Assembly: GCA_018830485.1 (NCBI GenBank) | Contig: JAHJRQ010000007.1 | Location: 1 to 64,000 of the forward strand | Reading direction: 5' to 3' | DNA: 64,000 bases | From: Pseudomonadota bacterium | GTDB taxonomy: Bacteria; Desulfobacterota; Desulfobulbia; Desulfobulbales; Desulfurivibrionaceae | Shown here: positions 63,106 to 64,000 of the stretch, in pieces | Numbering within the stretch: the first letter of the stretch is position 1 | How the letters are laid out: the number at the start of each line of letters is the position of its first letter | The notes under the pieces: generated by a model | Told to the model about the DNA's origin: nothing | The model's input: the letters and a program-made list of their open reading frames with translations, nothing else | The model's database searches: none | Position numbers and translations under genes: made by a program

Positions 63106-64000
63106 ATGAACGAACATCTCTGTCCTTCCGAAATATCCCAGCAGCCGCGCTGCTCTCGGGTTGAAATCGAAACCCTGAGCAAAACCATCGGCAGCAACCG
63201 TCAACTGCTGGACGTTCTGGATGCCTTCCCCGGCTTTGTCCTGGTTCTCAATCATACCCGGCAGATCATTTTTGCCAACCAGGCTTTTCTGCATTTTCTT
63301 GGCGCCGCATCCCTTGCCGAGGTGCTGGGGAAAAAACCGGGGGACGCCTTGGCTTGCGAGCATGCCGTGCAAAGCGTTCTGGGCTGCGGCACCACCGTCT
63401 TCTGTTCCGCCTGCGGCGCAGCCAAAGCCACTCCCCCGCTTCTCCTGCACCAGCCGGAAAACGGTGATGCCCAGGAATGCCGGATCAGACAGGAGGGCAG
63501 CGGCAAGTCCTTTGATTTCCGGGTGCAGACCGCACCGTTTCCCGGCGGAAGCGACAATCTCTATCTCTTCTATCTCACCGATATCTCACACGAAAAACGG
63601 AGGCGAGCGCTGGAGCGCATCTTCTTTCACGATGTGGCCAATATCGCCAACGGCATGGTGGGCTTGAGCCGGACCCTCTGCGAAAAAGAACTGGGCGGGG
63701 ATAAAAAGAAGCAGTTTCAGCGGGTGCTGCACCGCTATGCGCATCGGCTGAGCGACGAGGTCGAGGCGCAGTCCTCCCTGGCCGCGGCGGAAAACAACGA
63801 CCTGCACCTTGCGATCCAGCCCTGCGCAACCCTTGGACTGCTTGAGGAGGTGGCCTCCTTTTTCAACACCATCACCAACGAGCAGATGAGCAAGGTGGAG
63901 ATCGGGGCCGATACCGTGGACAAGGAGTTTTTCACCGACCCGCGCCTTTTGCACCGCATCCTGATCAACATGACCAAGAATGGGATCGAGGCCTCCCCCC
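63106..64000 (+). CDS. PAS-domain histidine kinase, cut by window edge
   Basis: The frame from ATG 63106 is open to the right edge (298 codons seen). Residues about 30-160 are a PAS domain (LDAFPGFVLVLNHTRQIIFANQAFL) containing a cysteine set, CEHAVQSVLGCG then CSACG, a pattern I recall in several deltaproteobacterial sensor kinases and consistent with metal or redox sensing. The HisKA-like helix has FHDVANIANGM as phospho-acceptor region, and the HATPase N-box begins at ILINMTKNGIEAS. No membrane segment, so it is cytoplasmic. Confidence 0.88.
   Translation, partial: MNEHLCPSEISQQPRCSRVEIETLSKTIGSNRQLLDVLDAFPGFVLVLNHTRQIIFANQAFLHFLGAASLAEVLGKKPGDALACEHAVQSVLGCGTTVFCSACGAAKATPPLLLHQPENGDAQECRIRQEGSGKSFDFRVQTAPFPGGSDNLYLFYLTDISHEKRRRALERIFFHDVANIANGMVGLSRTLCEKELGGDKKKQFQRVLHRYAHRLSDEVEAQSSLAAAENNDLHLAIQPCATLGLLEEVASFFNTITNEQMSKVEIGADTVDKEFFTDPRLLHRILINMTKNGIEASP

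Noticed and set aside
1-64000. CRISPR arrays, tRNA, rRNA, prophage or transposase genes
   Set aside because: No regularly spaced direct repeats, no T-loop-like GGTTCGAATCC sequences with cloverleaf arms, and no recognisable phage or transposase proteins were seen.

Overview
The window is a GC-rich bacterial chromosome segment (both edges cut genes). It most resembles a Desulfobacterota genome, probably of the Desulfobulbales or a relative. This rests on gene content only: a small assimilatory-type siroheme sulfite reductase beside a TauE/SafE exporter, a chemoreceptor with a c-type heme sensor domain, bacteriohemerythrin, mono-cluster ferredoxins, many two-component proteins, and a cysteine-containing PAS kinase. 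I see no rRNA, tRNA, CRISPR array, transposase, phage gene or replication origin.

Layout. 1-2910: a cut gene end, a tandem rhodanese, a chemoreceptor and a MauE-like membrane protein. 3253-7159: the c-di-AMP/cell-wall operon cdaA-cdaR-glmM followed by tlyA, convergent with a GAF/HD-GYP protein. 9239-14447: SH3 protein, sigma-54 regulator, REC-histidine kinase, short CheW-like protein, CheD and a CheY-like receiver; a run of seven hairpins lies between the CheW-like gene and cheD. 14641-20825: a PDT-ACT-prephenate dehydrogenase fusion, two chemoreceptors (one heme-binding), bacteriohemerythrin and a ferredoxin. 20939-21840: two Hsp20 genes on the minus strand. 22189-28495: adk, trmFO, an M1 peptidase-ChaN-PDZ fusion, a divergent family-4 uracil-DNA glycosylase homologue and a 50-residue membrane protein. 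28614-39579: a long minus-strand run of mltD-like, pepN, MoaE-like, efp and epmA, then M32 carboxypeptidase, TauE and sulfite reductase. 39775-50164: speA, a radical SAM protein, a CarS-like/phosphoesterase fusion with a [2Fe-2S] ferredoxin and an MreB paralogue, a cupin, dgkA and a YcaO-TPR protein. 50392-64000: a methyltransferase, DUF1015, queD-queE, FMN-binding and SDR proteins, a DUF523-DUF1722 protein, a lipocalin, mscL, a Usp/CPA2 antiporter operon and a cut PAS histidine kinase.

How genes work together. cdaA-cdaR-glmM couples c-di-AMP synthesis to UDP-GlcNAc supply. CheW-like, CheD, CheY-like and three chemoreceptors form a taxis module with redox/oxygen input (heme receptor plus hemerythrin). 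queD-queE make 7-deazaguanine precursors. epmA-efp is the EF-P lysylation pair. Sulfite reductase and TauE handle sulfite.

The most unusual content is outside the genes. A dispersed element of about 380 bp occurs three times (35717-36096, 38504-38876, and a 3'-half copy at 50190-50372). Its helices are kept by compensatory changes between copies, and every copy starts 19-47 nt downstream of a minus-strand stop codon. A second pair of 105-bp elements (29616-29721, 30397-30500) has ends that differ between copies but stay complementary within each copy, like integron attC sites, and each abuts the stop codon of a minus-strand gene. These are the best candidates for an undescribed system.
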